In this document: piece after piece, positions 49,681 to 61,770 of the stretch
How positions within the stretch are numbered: the stretch's first letter is position 1
Layout of the letters: each line of letters opens with the position of its first letter
Notes under the pieces: model-generated
What the model was told of the DNA's origin: nothing
Databases searched by the model: none
What the model saw: only the letters and a program-made list of their open reading frames with translations
Program-made: the position numbers and the translations under genes
Source of the DNA: Branchiostoma floridae
Taxonomy: Eukaryota; Chordata; Leptocardii; Amphioxiformes; Branchiostomatidae
Reading direction: 5' to 3'
Length of the DNA: 64,000 bases
NCBI RefSeq assembly: GCF_000003815.2
Contig: NC_049991.1
Span: 17,439,083 to 17,503,082 of the forward strand

Positions 49681-51750
49681 AACCTTCTCCGGGCTGCCTA
49701 AACCTGTAATCAGTGCAAATTTTTAAAAGGCCACTTCAGCAGCAAGAAGATTAAACATTGTAATTTTAGAAGATCCCTGCTGGTTTTTCTAAGGGACTTG
49801 GCTACAGCCTTGCTAGCCGTGCTACACAAAACACAGTCTACATGTAATCTTCTTCCTTCTGCCTAAACCTGCAGCCAATGCAGATTTGCTGGCAAATAGC
49901 TACTTTGGCAGAGATACGTTTACACACAGTCTGTTGTAAGCTAGAAGGTTCCTTCTGCTGCTTTTGTTCCAATTAGGCTATAGCCACAGTCTGTATTTTG
50001 TGTTGTGGGATCAAAACTATAGACCCAAATGGCAGCACTTAGCTAGTAGGGGAGGTATCACTCAAACCGACTCTGTGTTTTTGTCTTTTGTCTTGCCAAC
50101 ATTCCAGTAGCTAAAATATCTATGTGCAGGAGTCAAATGGAAAGTGTGCTCAAATAATGTTATTCAACACACATCTTAAAAGGTATAGTCACATGGTTAC
50201 GATCTAAGAGGAAGGTGCTTGCTAAGAATATTCTTATATGATCTTTCACATTCCTGTTGGCATGGCAACGAATGATGACAGTATATCTCACTTTTCATAC
50301 ACTGCGATGACCCTGTCGGTACGATATACGCGTAGATTTGTGCCAACTGTATTGTCTATGTATATGTTTGTGTGTAAGCTTTTACATGTTGGTGCCTACT
50401 GTACTTGTGTATGACCCCTCCTCCTGAACTACTGATAATTGTTTTAGAGGAGGGCTTGTTTTTTTTTTTGTTGCTGTTACCATTTGGCATAAGACCAAAC
50501 AATAACATTTTAAACATGGTATTTATTGGAAAGGCTGCCAGTGTTTCTTGCCTTTAGTACAAGATCATTCCTATTTATAAAAAAAAGACATGAAGCAATA
50601 AGAAACCACAAGAAAAATGTTTTCCAATAGCAGGATTCTGAAATACTTCAAATTTTTTTCAGTTCTCACTTCAGAATGTATTTTTACATATCCAGTGTAA
50701 AGTTTGGGAATACCGCTACAATGTAAAAAAATGAAAATATAAAGAGGTAGCAAGAACACAATGCCCACATGGGAAGCAATCATAGTACATGCATGATAAA
50801 TGTTTGTGTTTCTTTTTTTAATCACTTTAAAACTAGTGGATCGAACATGATCTACTCGATGTGAGGACATTGCTTTTATCCAATTTTAATGATACTGTAA
50901 GTTATTATTTGAATAGTTTTGTACCATTAGGTCTGTCCGTAGCCAACAGAGGAGATTGGCCAGACTTTATACCATCATTTACTTCTCAACGAGGTGGCAG
51001 TGCCATCTGGTGGAATTGTGTAGTACTGCACCCAATTGTGAATACCTCATTGCATATTGGTAGAAAGATATTGTCAGTAACAATTTGTTGTAAGAGTGAG
51101 ATAAAATCGAAATTCTACACAGAATCATGGATACCACACCTCAATGAAAATGTTCTCTAGCTTTTACCATTGTGTTGCTGTATTTCAAAGTGCTAAAGAC
51201 TAGTGCACTGAAGCTTGTAGATACATGTAGATGGTTTTGTTTCTTTATTTTTATAAACTGCCTGTCTGTCATAGAACACCTTGGAAGGAGTAGATTTTGT
51301 TACTTCAGGAAAGGCAAAGGAACTGTTGCTATGTAACCGTTGCCATGGTGACCTGCTGCTTGATACCGTCTGTTGTATTGTGGAAACTAGGACCTGTAAA
51401 TAAGGGGCCATCTCAATAGTTCATTCTGATCTCAAAACGTTGTAATTTTTTGAGGATGTAGAAATAGTAATAACACATACAAAAGTGGATAGAAATCCCC
51501 TTGCGCTGGTAGTGAGCTTTGTAATTCCTCTGTTCCAATCCAATTCTTATTTGAATGACGAATTTGAGATGAGCCCCAATGTGACCCCACCACCACAAAG
51601 CCATAGACAATATTTTGCACTGAAAGTCCAGTGGTTGTGTTGCAAAAGATATCGTACTGTAAATAATATATTTTGTATGAAGTGCCAAACTTTTGGTTGT
51701 ACAAAGATGTACATAGCAACAGTATACATTAAAAATTTTACATTTTTTTA
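49198..51750 (+). other. ANKFN1: Presumed 3' UTR of ANKFN1
   Basis: After the minisatellite a diverged copy of the exon 21 end (ctaagggacttggctacagc, 49791-49845) sits in a second, larger duplication (about 49680-49790 with 49845-49930). The rest is AT-rich with several ORFs of 60-100 codons on both strands that show no recognisable domain. Confidence 0.45.
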
Positions 51751-51785
51751 CTCATTGTGAATGTATTTTCTTGTGTGTGCCTGGT
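51728..51785 (+). terminator. ANKFN1: Possible poly(A) signal of ANKFN1
   Basis: An ATTAAA at 51728-51733 is followed by a U-rich stretch and a GT-rich stretch (ttcttgtgtgtgcctgg), the usual layout of a cleavage site. That would give a 3' UTR of about 2.5 kb. An earlier ATTAAA lies at 49750 and an AATAAA at 52100, so the true end is open. Confidence 0.25.
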
Positions 51786-53940
51786 AGAAATGCTAAGATA
51801 ATGTTGAAGTTCAAGAAATGAAAGAAGTAAGGTGTTAGTGAGAATATGTACATGACAAATTTAGCATCACACGGCCTAGGATTAAGCTGTCAATTTCTTA
51901 GTCGTAAATCGTAATCATTGTAGAATCACTGTAGAATGAAAAGTAGTCCTTACATTGTATATGATCTTTGACTTTATTGACGATGAGACAAGTCATTACA
52001 AGGGTCTGCCTAGGCAGCTTTGGGCTGGTAGCGGCAGACCTACAAAGATGCGGACCAACATACAAGGAATTCATAACAGGAAACAAAACAATATACTGCA
52101 ATAAAATAATCAATAACTATATAATGTCATGCAACTACAGATATGGAAGAATTGTTGAATTAAGGTATGGGTTAGCAATACAACCCATTTGTGCCAAGAA
52201 AGGGTACGGAATTAGAATTTTTCTTTGCAACGAGAGATTTCACTGCCACCCTGCTGTCGAATGCTTATTCCCGTAGACGTAGTCCTGGAGGAACGAGTAA
52301 ATACAAACGTGTCAGCTGGATTTTTAAAAAAAAAAGAAGAATTTGCCAGATAGGGATAAATAAGTTACTATGGTCTTTCAGTCTTTTGCAGTCTATCCCG
52401 CGGCCGGTTAGTCCACTCCTATGCCAATTAACTCCTACTAAACTTTTATTCCTAACTTGGCCAAATTCCTCAATCACTTTTCGGCCAGGCGAGAGTTTGG
52501 TAGAGACTAGATAAAAACAACCCCAAGCTTACGATCCTTTAACGTGACCCAGACCTTGACCCGATGTAAGCCACTCTCTTCCAAAACAAAGCTCATGTTC
52601 GCTGCAATGCAGGCTTGTTATATCACCAGGCTCTCTGCGAAAATCTGGCCAAGTCACGCAAGGCGCCTAGCTTGTGGATGCGAGCCCATCTTTACGTTAA
52701 CAATCAAACATAGATAGCATAGATGCACATAGAGATGGCAAACACGAATGGACAGGATTTCACAAATACAGCAGTTTGTTTTGTTTCTTTTATAACATAC
52801 TAGTATACGTATACTATTTTCCAAGCAGATGTTAGGCTTCGGCATGCTTTGCACGTCATTTTTCTTTGGTTTTCAATTTAGTAAGTGGCAGATTCGTGAC
52901 ACACCTTTCAGTTGCCTTTTGGCGGGAACAGTTGTAGGGGCTTATCAAAGTGCCCGTCGGTTCATACCTTATCCTCATGATCACGTAGGATACATGCCAC
53001 ATAAAATCGCACAACAAGAGTGATGTTTGAGACAGTAGTCCTCATCCCCGAGCAAATGTATCGGGGGCAAAATTGTTTCGTTTTAGCACCCACTTCTGCT
53101 ACAAACTGCTTCCCTACATCTGATTGAAAAGGACTGGAGTCCCCGTAAGCATAAGAAGGGAAACAGTAATGCGTTGACTATGGTTTGTTTTGGGTCAAAC
53201 GATGTGGTCGTGAGGTCAATGACCTCTTACCTGGGTGCCACCCTTCAAGGCTGATCGATCACTGTCCCAATCTTTATTCTTGCTGAGGAAGTTAGGATTA
53301 GCGAAAAGATTGACCCAGCGGTTACTACAGAGGATAGCAACCAGTAGGCTAAGTAACCTTAGAGGGCCTTGTTGGAACCAAGGACGTCCAAATATCTCCA
53401 AGAAGGATGTGTAGAAGAGTGTATCCTTGGGTCAAGTTACCAAAGTTTTGTTGGAAGGCACTTTACCATCGATTAATTGCAAGAGTTTTGAACACCTCAG
53501 CCGGAAATGGATAGTCAAGGACGCTGTATGATCTTATATAACGTGCTTGGGTCATCGAAGGTGTTCCGTCCAGTGACCTCACACCTGAAAAGGTGACCTC
53601 AACCCCACTGTACGCAGATGGACGTCAGTACCCATATCTGTTACAGGATGGAAGAATAGATAGCTGACGTCATGCGTCCAATGAATGTCACCAGGTGAAT
53701 GAACTGTAAAGCACACCTTTATTTTGATTCGATTTGACTCAGTACACATGTAGTTCGGTCTGGGTGTATGACAGGCATAACGTTACAGCCAGGGCTAACC
53801 AACTGGCCCTGGTGACCAAACAATGCACAAAGTTTACAAGGCGACAAGACTTGGGCACGTGCACTTTCGATATCCAAAACTCGTGTTGTTGAATGAGTAC
53901 ACAGCTACAACGGGCTAGACATAACGTTACTACCCAAGCT
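51786..53940. other. Intergenic sequence
   Basis: I see no gene, RNA or clear repeat here. An AATAAA is at 52100-52105. The ORFs at 51968-52276 and 52191-52514 have no recognisable product. Confidence 0.4.
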
Positions 53941-53952
53941 CCGGTGCAAAGG

Positions 53953-54111
53953 TAGCCTCTACCAGGCTCCGTGGATCGGTAGAATCATTATCCTCACCAC
54001 TAGGTGAGGAAACGTACTCTTCTGGCCAGCTAACTCCCCTAGCGTACTATAGACTCTATTTGTCCAATTTCTACAATTAGACCACCGATCCACGAAGGCT
54101 GGTAGAGGCTA
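53953..54111. mobile_element. 159-bp foldback MITE with near 9-bp target duplication
   Basis: The ends are tagcctctaccaggctccgt (with ggatcggt) and its near complement accgatccacgaaggctggt (with agaggcta). The flanks are gtgcaaagg at 53944-53952 and gtacaaagg at 54112-54120, nine bases with one mismatch. It has the same TAGCCT ends as the elements at 19177 and 20312. Confidence 0.8.
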
Positions 54112-54209
54112 GTACAAAGGGGAGATCGCTCTGATTGGTACCCCTTTCTTACAACCTACACTCCAACCTTGCCTGGGTGCCATCCTGGTTAGTTTTCTAT
54201 GTCGAGTAA

Positions 54210-54437
54210 AGGTGGTATCTCACTGCACTTGGGGCACCGGTGCGGCACTGCAGGGTTCGTTCACTGCGGCACTGTTGTGTTATTTTCCATTTTTTTACAA
54301 CTTAGATATTGCATGATACGTACAAGTATGACTTAGAAGATAACAAAATACACAAAACAAATTCGTTCTTTATCTCTGATATTTGTTGAGTAATCTTTCG
54401 AACCCCGCAGTGCCCAAAGTGCAGTGAGATACCACCT
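54210..54437. mobile_element. 228-bp MITE with 21-bp perfect ends and TAA duplication
   Basis: The ends aggtggtatctcactgcac and its complement are perfect inverted repeats of 21 bp. TAA occurs immediately outside both ends (54207-54209 and 54438-54440). A 3-bp TAA/TTA duplication is typical of PIF/Harbinger elements. There is no transposase. Confidence 0.8.
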
Positions 54438-55077
54438 TAAGGAAGCCGGGGAAAGTGGCACCCGGGCCATCCAACTTCTGCTTGGAGACTAGGCTAGATA
54501 CGCTTGTGAGAGGCTGACGGTCAGTTTGGCTCTCTAAAGCAGGGAGATTCTAGTCGTAACGTTACCGGTGTAACCCCATTTATGATTAGTCAGAACAAGT
54601 TAAATGCACAAAAACAGGGACACATACACACAAAACATTTGTAAATTTATGACATTTTTCCATTACGCTTTTGCTTAACATACAGCCCTCCATCATACAT
54701 CTAGCCTAGTATTTCTTGTTCTATTCTCTAAGTGTCGGGGCTTGCACAACTTGGCTCAATAAACATTCACCCAAATGTTAGTTAGCTTGAATGGCTAGTT
54801 TCTTGCGCTCTCGGCTCCCTCCAATGTCACAATGTAGTATCTTACACTTGCGGTAAGTTTGGTAACTTTTGATCTAAAACGGCGGATATTTCTCTGAAGC
54901 ACACTGATGGCGTTGCTACGATCGAGCGATTTGATAGAGCGCTCAAAGAATTTCAGCAAAAAAGGCGAATATTTATAACGTTACACTTTCTGTGTTTTTA
55001 GTCATACTTGTGCGTTTTGTATGATATTCCTTTTATGAAGTAAATGGTAACATAAATCCTATTTAGAACGCAGAGAC

Positions 55078-55219
55078 TACTCTCGAAGCAGAGGTTAGTG
55101 GGAAACATCGTGACCTTTTCCTTTCATAATTTTTTTTCGACCGGTGGGAAGGCCGGTCTAAAAAAAATTATGAAAGGGAAAGGTCACGTTTTCCCTCACT
55201 AACCTCTGCTTGGAGAGTA
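55078..55219. mobile_element. 142-bp foldback MITE with 9-bp target duplication
   Basis: Arms of about 60 bp, tactctcgaagcagaggtta on the left and the near complement taacctctgcttggagagta on the right, enclose cgaccggtgggaaggccggt. The flanks are cgcagagac at 55069-55077 and 55220-55228. A further copy of the terminal sequence (tactctccaagcagaggtaa) follows directly at 55229. Confidence 0.85.
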
Positions 55220-55691
55220 CGCAGAGACTACTCTCCAAGCAGAGGTAAGGCTCCGGAACGCAGCGACGCCACAAACGTGCCAGAACCTACCCATTGAGCT
55301 CATGGGATATCCACAGAATTCGAAGTTATCAAGAAAATGATTCGAATGAATCCGAACAAAAGAATTCAAAGTAAGAACGAAAATACGTGAGCTACTAGTA
55401 CTTCTGGACTGATAGTCTGTTTTTACCTATCCTGTCTGCTATTTGCTACCGGGTGATCTCTATCAGGGCCTGCAATCCCTTGGGGATATTTCAGTTGTTG
55501 TCGTCGACGTCACAGCACGCTAACAACTGCAGGTAAAAGAAGTTGTCCGGCAGGTCGGCCAAGCCCTGTCTACCTGTACCAGGGCACGCACAATCTGGCG
55601 CGAAAGGAGTCATGTAGGCCGTGTTTCTACGCAAAAAGGAGCATTTTCCAAAGGCGGTTGTGACACGAAGAATAGACTCGTGTGAAGGACA

Positions 55692-55811
55692 ATGTCACGG
55701 CTGTCTGCTGCGAGAGGAGATGCACTGTTCGTGAGGCCCGCCAGTAGCCTGATAGGGGAAGCGTTCTGGCTGCGTCACGGGGAGGGCACAGGGAGGCAGG
55801 CACTGGAGCGG
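55692..55811 (+). CDS. Candidate first coding exon of a downstream gene (40 codons)
   Basis: An ATG with A at -3 and an in-frame TGA two codons earlier (55683-55685) opens MSRLSAARGDALFVRPASSL and then IGEAFWLRHGEGTGRQALER, ending at the donor gtaggt in phase 0. The stretch is GC-rich compared with its flanks and has no repeats. I do not recognise the protein. No following exon is visible within the window, so it would have to splice past 64 kb or to an exon I could not identify. Confidence 0.4.
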
Positions 55812-57164
55812 GTAGGTATTTTGATACTAGTGTGTCGGTATTACAGTTAGATCGGCATTAAGTATAAGCCGTGGTTCACTAGCTAATACGTTTGCTTGTT
55901 GGAGAAATTGTTTAAAAGTCGTCTTACGTTACACTGTTACATTGCAAGTAGATTTTGCCCAAGAATAAGCTGGATGATAAGGATGGTACTTATCGATCCT
56001 TTCCCGCGGGTCCGATTTACGCATTCTTTACAGATTATACGTCTGAACAATAAGACATTTTTTGCATGTGCCACGACCAATTCAGTCACAAAATACTGAC
56101 ATTGTCCATTTCTATCTCTTCTTTGTAGAAATGGATAGCAAACGCAGTTACTATATTAGATACTCAGTTTACTCACCAATCTCTCATTACGACAATAGAA
56201 AACAACGTTTAACGAAGAACAGGCGCTGTTCGCTGTGTCATTGACCTATGACATTTACCAAAAGAAACATAATGTGTTTTTCCTATGGCCTTGGGATATG
56301 TTGGTATATTAGGTCTTCTTAATGAGTGTACGGAAAATGCAAGGTATAATTTAGAACAAAACACTTTTCCAAAGTGCGTGTAAACGCTGTATGCTTGACA
56401 TGAAGGTTTAGACTCTTTAAACCCCTTAGCAGAAAGAAGACACTGACTCGGTTTACAGATACCTTAGAATTGGGCTTCAGATAGTTTGAGGCCAGCAGTG
56501 TTCAGTGCCTAGTTTTCTTGACCACATTCTTCAACAAAACTACTACCTACTCTTTTAATAATACAGGGCATTTGTATCAACTGTGCTAGTAATCTTTATG
56601 CGGGAATGTTACAGAATAGTATGTCTAGGACATTGCTGGTCTGAGACATGTACCATGTGTTCTGTCAGGCTCGAATAACTTCTGCGTCGAGAGGAAACGG
56701 AGGCAGAACTTATAGTTATAAATACTTGGTTTTCATGTTGTCTAGAGTCTCTTGAGGGTGGTGAAATGGACATTGTCTTATAATGCCTCAGGCACTGTAA
56801 TGGTTTATCCTGTTTGTCCTAGCCTAAAAATTGAGAAGTACTAAATTCTAAAACGCGACAAAGGAACAATCATCTAGTAAATATTCAGCTAAGTAAAGTT
56901 GTTAGTTTTGTTGGTTTGCCGGCAATATAACCTGGTTATACCAAGGTTATATACTCATCAAAACAAGGTAAAACTGTCACAACAGAGGCTCCCTTGGGGT
57001 TTGGGGAGATAAATGGTAATGAGGGGTCACTGAATTATTTATTCTCTTTACGTCTATCACAAGCACGCACGGAAAGGTGGCCTACTTTTGTTTTTGTTTA
57101 AAATCCCTGGAGTCGATCAGCCCGGCATGATGACCCCCAAAATACAAAATGCAAAAACACTCGT

Positions 57165-57422
57165 ACACGCACCGGTACGAACGCACGCACATGCATACGT
57201 ACGCACGCACACACACACACAGACAGACACTAACGCACACGCACAGAGAGGGTCGCGCGCACACATACACACACACAAACACAGAGAAACGCACGCACAC
57301 ACACATGTGCACAGAGAGAGAGAGAGAGACGCACGCACACGCGCTCACCGCACGCACACAGACAGACACGCGCACACACGCACACACATACACACATACA
57401 AAACACACACACACAAACACAA
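57165..57422. repeat. CA-rich microsatellite with GA and CG interruptions
   Basis: A (CA)n tract with many CpG (acgcacgcac) and an (AG)n piece. Overlapping ORFs on both strands (up to 157 codons) are artefacts of the repeat, and one of them runs through the gap. Confidence 0.95.
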
Positions 57423-57471
57423 TCAATGAAGTATACGGTTGGATTTTGTACATTGTCCTTTGTTTGAGCAG

Positions 57472-57571
57472 NNNNNNNNNNNNNNNNNNNNNNNNNNNNN
57501 NNNNNNNNNNNNNNNNNNNNNNNNNNNNNNNNNNNNNNNNNNNNNNNNNNNNNNNNNNNNNNNNNNNNNNN
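57472..57571. other. Assembly gap of 100 N
   Basis: Exactly 100 undetermined bases, the conventional size for a gap of unknown length. It lies just past the CA-rich microsatellite, which probably caused it. Confidence 1.
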
Positions 57572-57662
57572 GTACTTAGTTTACAGCCGCAGGCATGGTC
57601 ATCTCGTGATGGAAAGTTTTGAGTAATTTTCCAACGATCGAGCTTGTAGTAGGCTGGTCAAG

Positions 57663-57791
57663 ATGGAGGTCTGTAGGGTTGGGGTGATCCGTTCCCCAGA
57701 CCATGTTGGGGTTGCCATACGGTTTGGGATTCAGTCTATGGGATACAGAAGACTTGAAGACTACAGTACACGTATTCGAACGTCAAACAAG
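57663..57791 (+). CDS. Candidate first coding exon of a downstream gene (43 codons)
   Basis: A start in strong context (aagATGG), with an upstream in-frame stop at 57624-57626, opens MEVCRVGVIRSPDHVGVAIR and then FGIQSMGYRRLEDYSTRIRT-SNK and reaches a donor, aag|gtagga, in phase 0. It lies 91 bases after the assembly gap. The peptide is not recognised. It shares its end phase with the candidates at 55692 and 61858, as alternative first exons of one gene would. Confidence 0.4.
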
Positions 57792-60700
57792 GTAGGAATC
57801 AGGCATGTCCAGAAGTGGCCCGTACTGGTACGCACGATGAAACAACCGCCCACCCACCCGCCCTAACCCCCAACCCTGCTAACGGTTCATATGGGAGCCG
57901 TTGGGACTCCCTATAACTGCTTCTGTATCTGTATCTATAACTGTTATAGCCGGTATCGAACCGCATGCTTTTGTCATGTTTAAGAATCTGTAAACCTTGC
58001 AAAACCTTGGAAACTCTGCATGTCCATATAATGCTAGTGCTGGGAGAGTTGATTTATGAAAACTGCAACTTAATGCAGAAGGCATTCCAGGATGAACACC
58101 TTAAGTTTGTTATTTAATTCAAAACAGAGGAATTTTTTTTCTGATTTTGAAATTTACTTTACATTTCTACTACCAGTCCAGAGTATTATAAAGACTAGGT
58201 ATTTATTACTTGTCTGGTTTGAACCGCCTTTGTCTACTATAGACCTTTGGATGCTGAACTATTTTAGTCGACATGTGATATTTTGGGGCATATTTCGGTC
58301 ACCCAATTGCAAGTTCATGTCTCGTCCTGTTGAATATGAGGTCACGCGATCGTGTTGTAACGGACTCGGGGGGGGGGGGGGTCTCCGTCTTGTTATGGTA
58401 TGATATTTGGGGGTGTGTCGCATAGCTGAGCTACTTGGGCTTTCCCATACCATACTCATAACATCAACATGATTTGATCTAATATAGAGCGTGGCGTGAC
58501 CAGGCACTATTTGTTGCACATGTTCATATCGGTCACTCGTGTTGCTACGGCTGATGTGTACTATTAAAACGGACCAAGAAGTATTGACGTTAGTATTCAG
58601 GTTGATTTCTGAGTTCCTGAAATGAAACCTGTGATAGTTATGGTTACAACAAATTTTTTCATCAATCAATGACTGTTCTGTGATAGTTATGGTTTCGCTG
58701 CTATAAATTGTTGGCGTTGAGTTATAAAGTTATCCATCTTTGAATTAGTAAAATTACAAAACTTTATTCAAAGTGCAATGTAATGACTTATTTCGTGGTC
58801 ATTTAATCCTAAGCCAAAAGTCCCGAGTATGACCTACTGTTCACACGCTAGCTTACCTCTGCTTTCGACAAGAAACAGTTGGAAAGTTCGGGAGTCAAAC
58901 TCAAACTAGTCTGAACTGGTTTCAGCTTGGATCACGTCTTGTCAGTCTCGACAAAGACCGAACTCGCTCGTGGACTGGTTATATCAAGGAGGTTAGAATG
59001 GGATTACAATGTATATTGCACGCGCTGACAAAGGTTCGGGGAGAGAGAGACACAGGACGAGACTGTCAAAGAGGATAGGTCCAGTCCAAGACTACGACTC
59101 CATCTCAACCGACATACGTATACCTCTAGTTAGAAATAGTTGAATAGTTGTGCCTCTTTGTATGGTTCTTCTAGATCTATAGTGTCAGTTTAGGCGTACG
59201 CGTCTGCTATTATTGAAGACTCGAGTAATATATTTCTGAGGAGGTATGTCCTGTTCTTCTTGTTTGGGTAGGGCGTTGGTAGGTTAAAAGCACCCAATTG
59301 CAATGCAATTTAGATCATTAAAATTGCATGGAAATATTTTGGATAAGACAATCGGCACTATATTGATGTTTACCTCACCATACTAGCACATTTGTATCAT
59401 TATTTCGTACTTTGAGCGTTTAAAAGGAACGAACAAACATGCCGCAAATTAATCTTTATAAATAATCTTTATTGCGAGTGATACTTCTAATCTAAAATGA
59501 ATACGATTGGGTTTGATTTCTTTTCTGTATACAGTGGAGGATGAAATTCCCGACATTTTGGGAGACTTTATTTACTGTGCCATGATGTGTGCTTAGAATA
59601 TCTCCTTTGCCAGATCTTGCAGCAACCAGGTGTTGTGTAAGATGCCATTGGCATTGTTGGAACAGTTAGAAACGTTAGACGGTTGTGTGATAGTAAAAAT
59701 ACCTTTAGAACCCCAGGGCAACATATTTCGACTACCTGTTGTGCTCGTGCTCGTTGATTGCGGAATACGTCGGTATTAATTTTGTTAGTGTTACATTTGC
59801 ATATCGTTTATGTAACAAGGTTCCTTGGTTAGAATATTGCAATATTCGTCCGTTGAAAAGAGAGGGAGGAAAAGGGAAACTTGATATCTGCCAGGGTCGG
59901 TTCACGCTTCTCTCAGGATGAACTCGGGATGACGCAACACCATAGGTCAACCAAATATTCAAGCAGATGTAAGGTTCGGCTCAATTCAAAGTTAGTCTCT
60001 CAGCCGGACTGTCTTGGCAGTGATGTCCTAGTAGAATATGAATAGTACAGAAAAGGTTCACTACTAAACGAACGTATTTGATGCCACGGAAGTAGTCACT
60101 GTGGTATCCGCATAAAACACCGAGACTACATGAGCAGCCAGGGTCCTAATATCCGATAACTCAGTCTTTTGACTGTTTGAAGTTGGGGGTGAGTCAAACA
60201 AAGTATTACATCATGCATATTTCGTACAGCTGCAAGCCTGCAAACTGACCAAGGTGTCCGATGCCCTGTTTCTTTTCAATGAGTTTCTTTGTTAAAGGAA
60301 GGGGGAGGAATTTGCATCAGCAGTTTTATGATCTAAGTACACTTATAAAGTAAATAAAGTTCGTCGTTGTTCGGGTCAAGGACGTTGTAACGTCCTTGTT
60401 CGGGTGTACTCGGTTCAAAAATGTTCGTAAACAAAGCATAGCTTTATTTCGTTGGATCAAATGCTAAAATAGCTGCATCATCTGTCGCAACCGGTGAGCT
60501 TTCACCGGCTAACTCCTAGTAGCACACGGATAGACGCCTGTACTACTGTAGTTCCGAATTACTGAATAATTTGGTGAAAGTTTAACGTTACCAACGATGT
60601 GATGTGCCAGTGTAGAAAGATAACACTAACGACAAATCAACGTGTAACGTACTCGTGGGTATAACGTTATCTAGCGTTAAGGTATCTAATGCTTCGTAGA

Positions 60701-61053
60701 GTTAGAGTAGAGTTCTTCAGGCACAGGTAGGAACTCCAGTAGCTTCTGGTCTGGCTAATTTCGAACATATGAATTTCCAGTGTTTGGTGATGATATTGCT
60801 CGCTGAATGTGTAATGTGGAAAAGTAGAAAAGAATAAATGGCTTTAAGTCGACAATGTTATTACTACTGTACAGTACAGAAAAATATCAATTCGGAAAAT
60901 TGAGTTTATGATGAGCTATCCTTTTGCTTGCTAGGTTCATTGAGTCCTCCTCAGTCTTTCATACTTTATGAGCCCTAACCTCATGAAAGAGTGACTTTTA
61001 GTCCCAGTGACCCAGAGAGCCCGTTTGGCACAGACATCCTGTAAAAACAAATT

Positions 61054-61090
61054 CACGTGCTGGAAGTATTCACGTGCCATAATCACGTGA
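61054..61090. promoter_or_regulatory. Cluster of three CACGTG E-boxes
   Basis: CACGTG occurs at 61054-61059, 61071-61076 and 61084-61089, and the last is within a full TCACGTGA palindrome. Such sites bind bHLH proteins (USF, MYC/MAX, MITF/TFE, CLOCK/BMAL). The cluster is about 0.7 kb upstream of the TATA box at 61771. Confidence 0.5.
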
Positions 61091-61770
61091 AGTTAATAAT
61101 CAGCCGATCTTGTGATCACGCACCGGTGTCTAGTTTGTCTTTCCCGCCAAACAATCCTGACCAATCACAGGTGAGGATCTGTGATGCCTTGCGTCATCAT
61201 CGATCGGGTCCATGCCCGGAGCACGCGTCCGGTGCGTGACAATCAGACACTGCAGCGAAGTGACGCGGTCAAAAAACATAGTTCCTATGTGACCTGAATA
61301 TGCATCAAATAAGACAAATTTAGCTTCAAATTTTACAAAATAAGTCTAGAAGTAAATATTACCTCCGTGTATAATTATCAGATTAATAACAACCCCTTAT
61401 TCTCTTTTTAAAATTTACAGCGGAGTGATATATAGTTTTGGCCCGTGAGATCCTTCCGCCTGAATCCCCAGAAAGCAGGGTGATTCCCAACCATGGGCTT
61501 CACAAACGCTTGGTCGCTACCGAGAGTAGGACTCTGTCAGGCTTCTTTCCAAATCTCTGTTTCAAATGTCATTTCTGGCCACCAATTTTAGAGTTAAGAT
61601 GACATTGCTGTGCCGGGTGGATGCGATCTACTACTCCGACTATTCGGACACGGAGCTTGTCTAGGCTTCTCCGTACCAGCCACACTACCGGAGGGGGAGG
61701 GCGACTAGGTTTAGAAGTGTTGCACGACCTCAGCTGGTACGGAGAAGTTTCAGGCAGTAGTCTAGCTAAG

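Larger units (their letters stand above)
55812..57662. other. Sequence between candidate first exons
   Basis: Non-coding as far as I can tell. It contains a CA/CG-rich microsatellite (57165-57422) and the assembly gap. Confidence 0.4.

Noticed and set aside
57082-57622. Long ORFs on both strands rich in Thr/His/Arg or Cys/Val
   Set aside because: They are translations of a CA-rich microsatellite, and one crosses the assembly gap.
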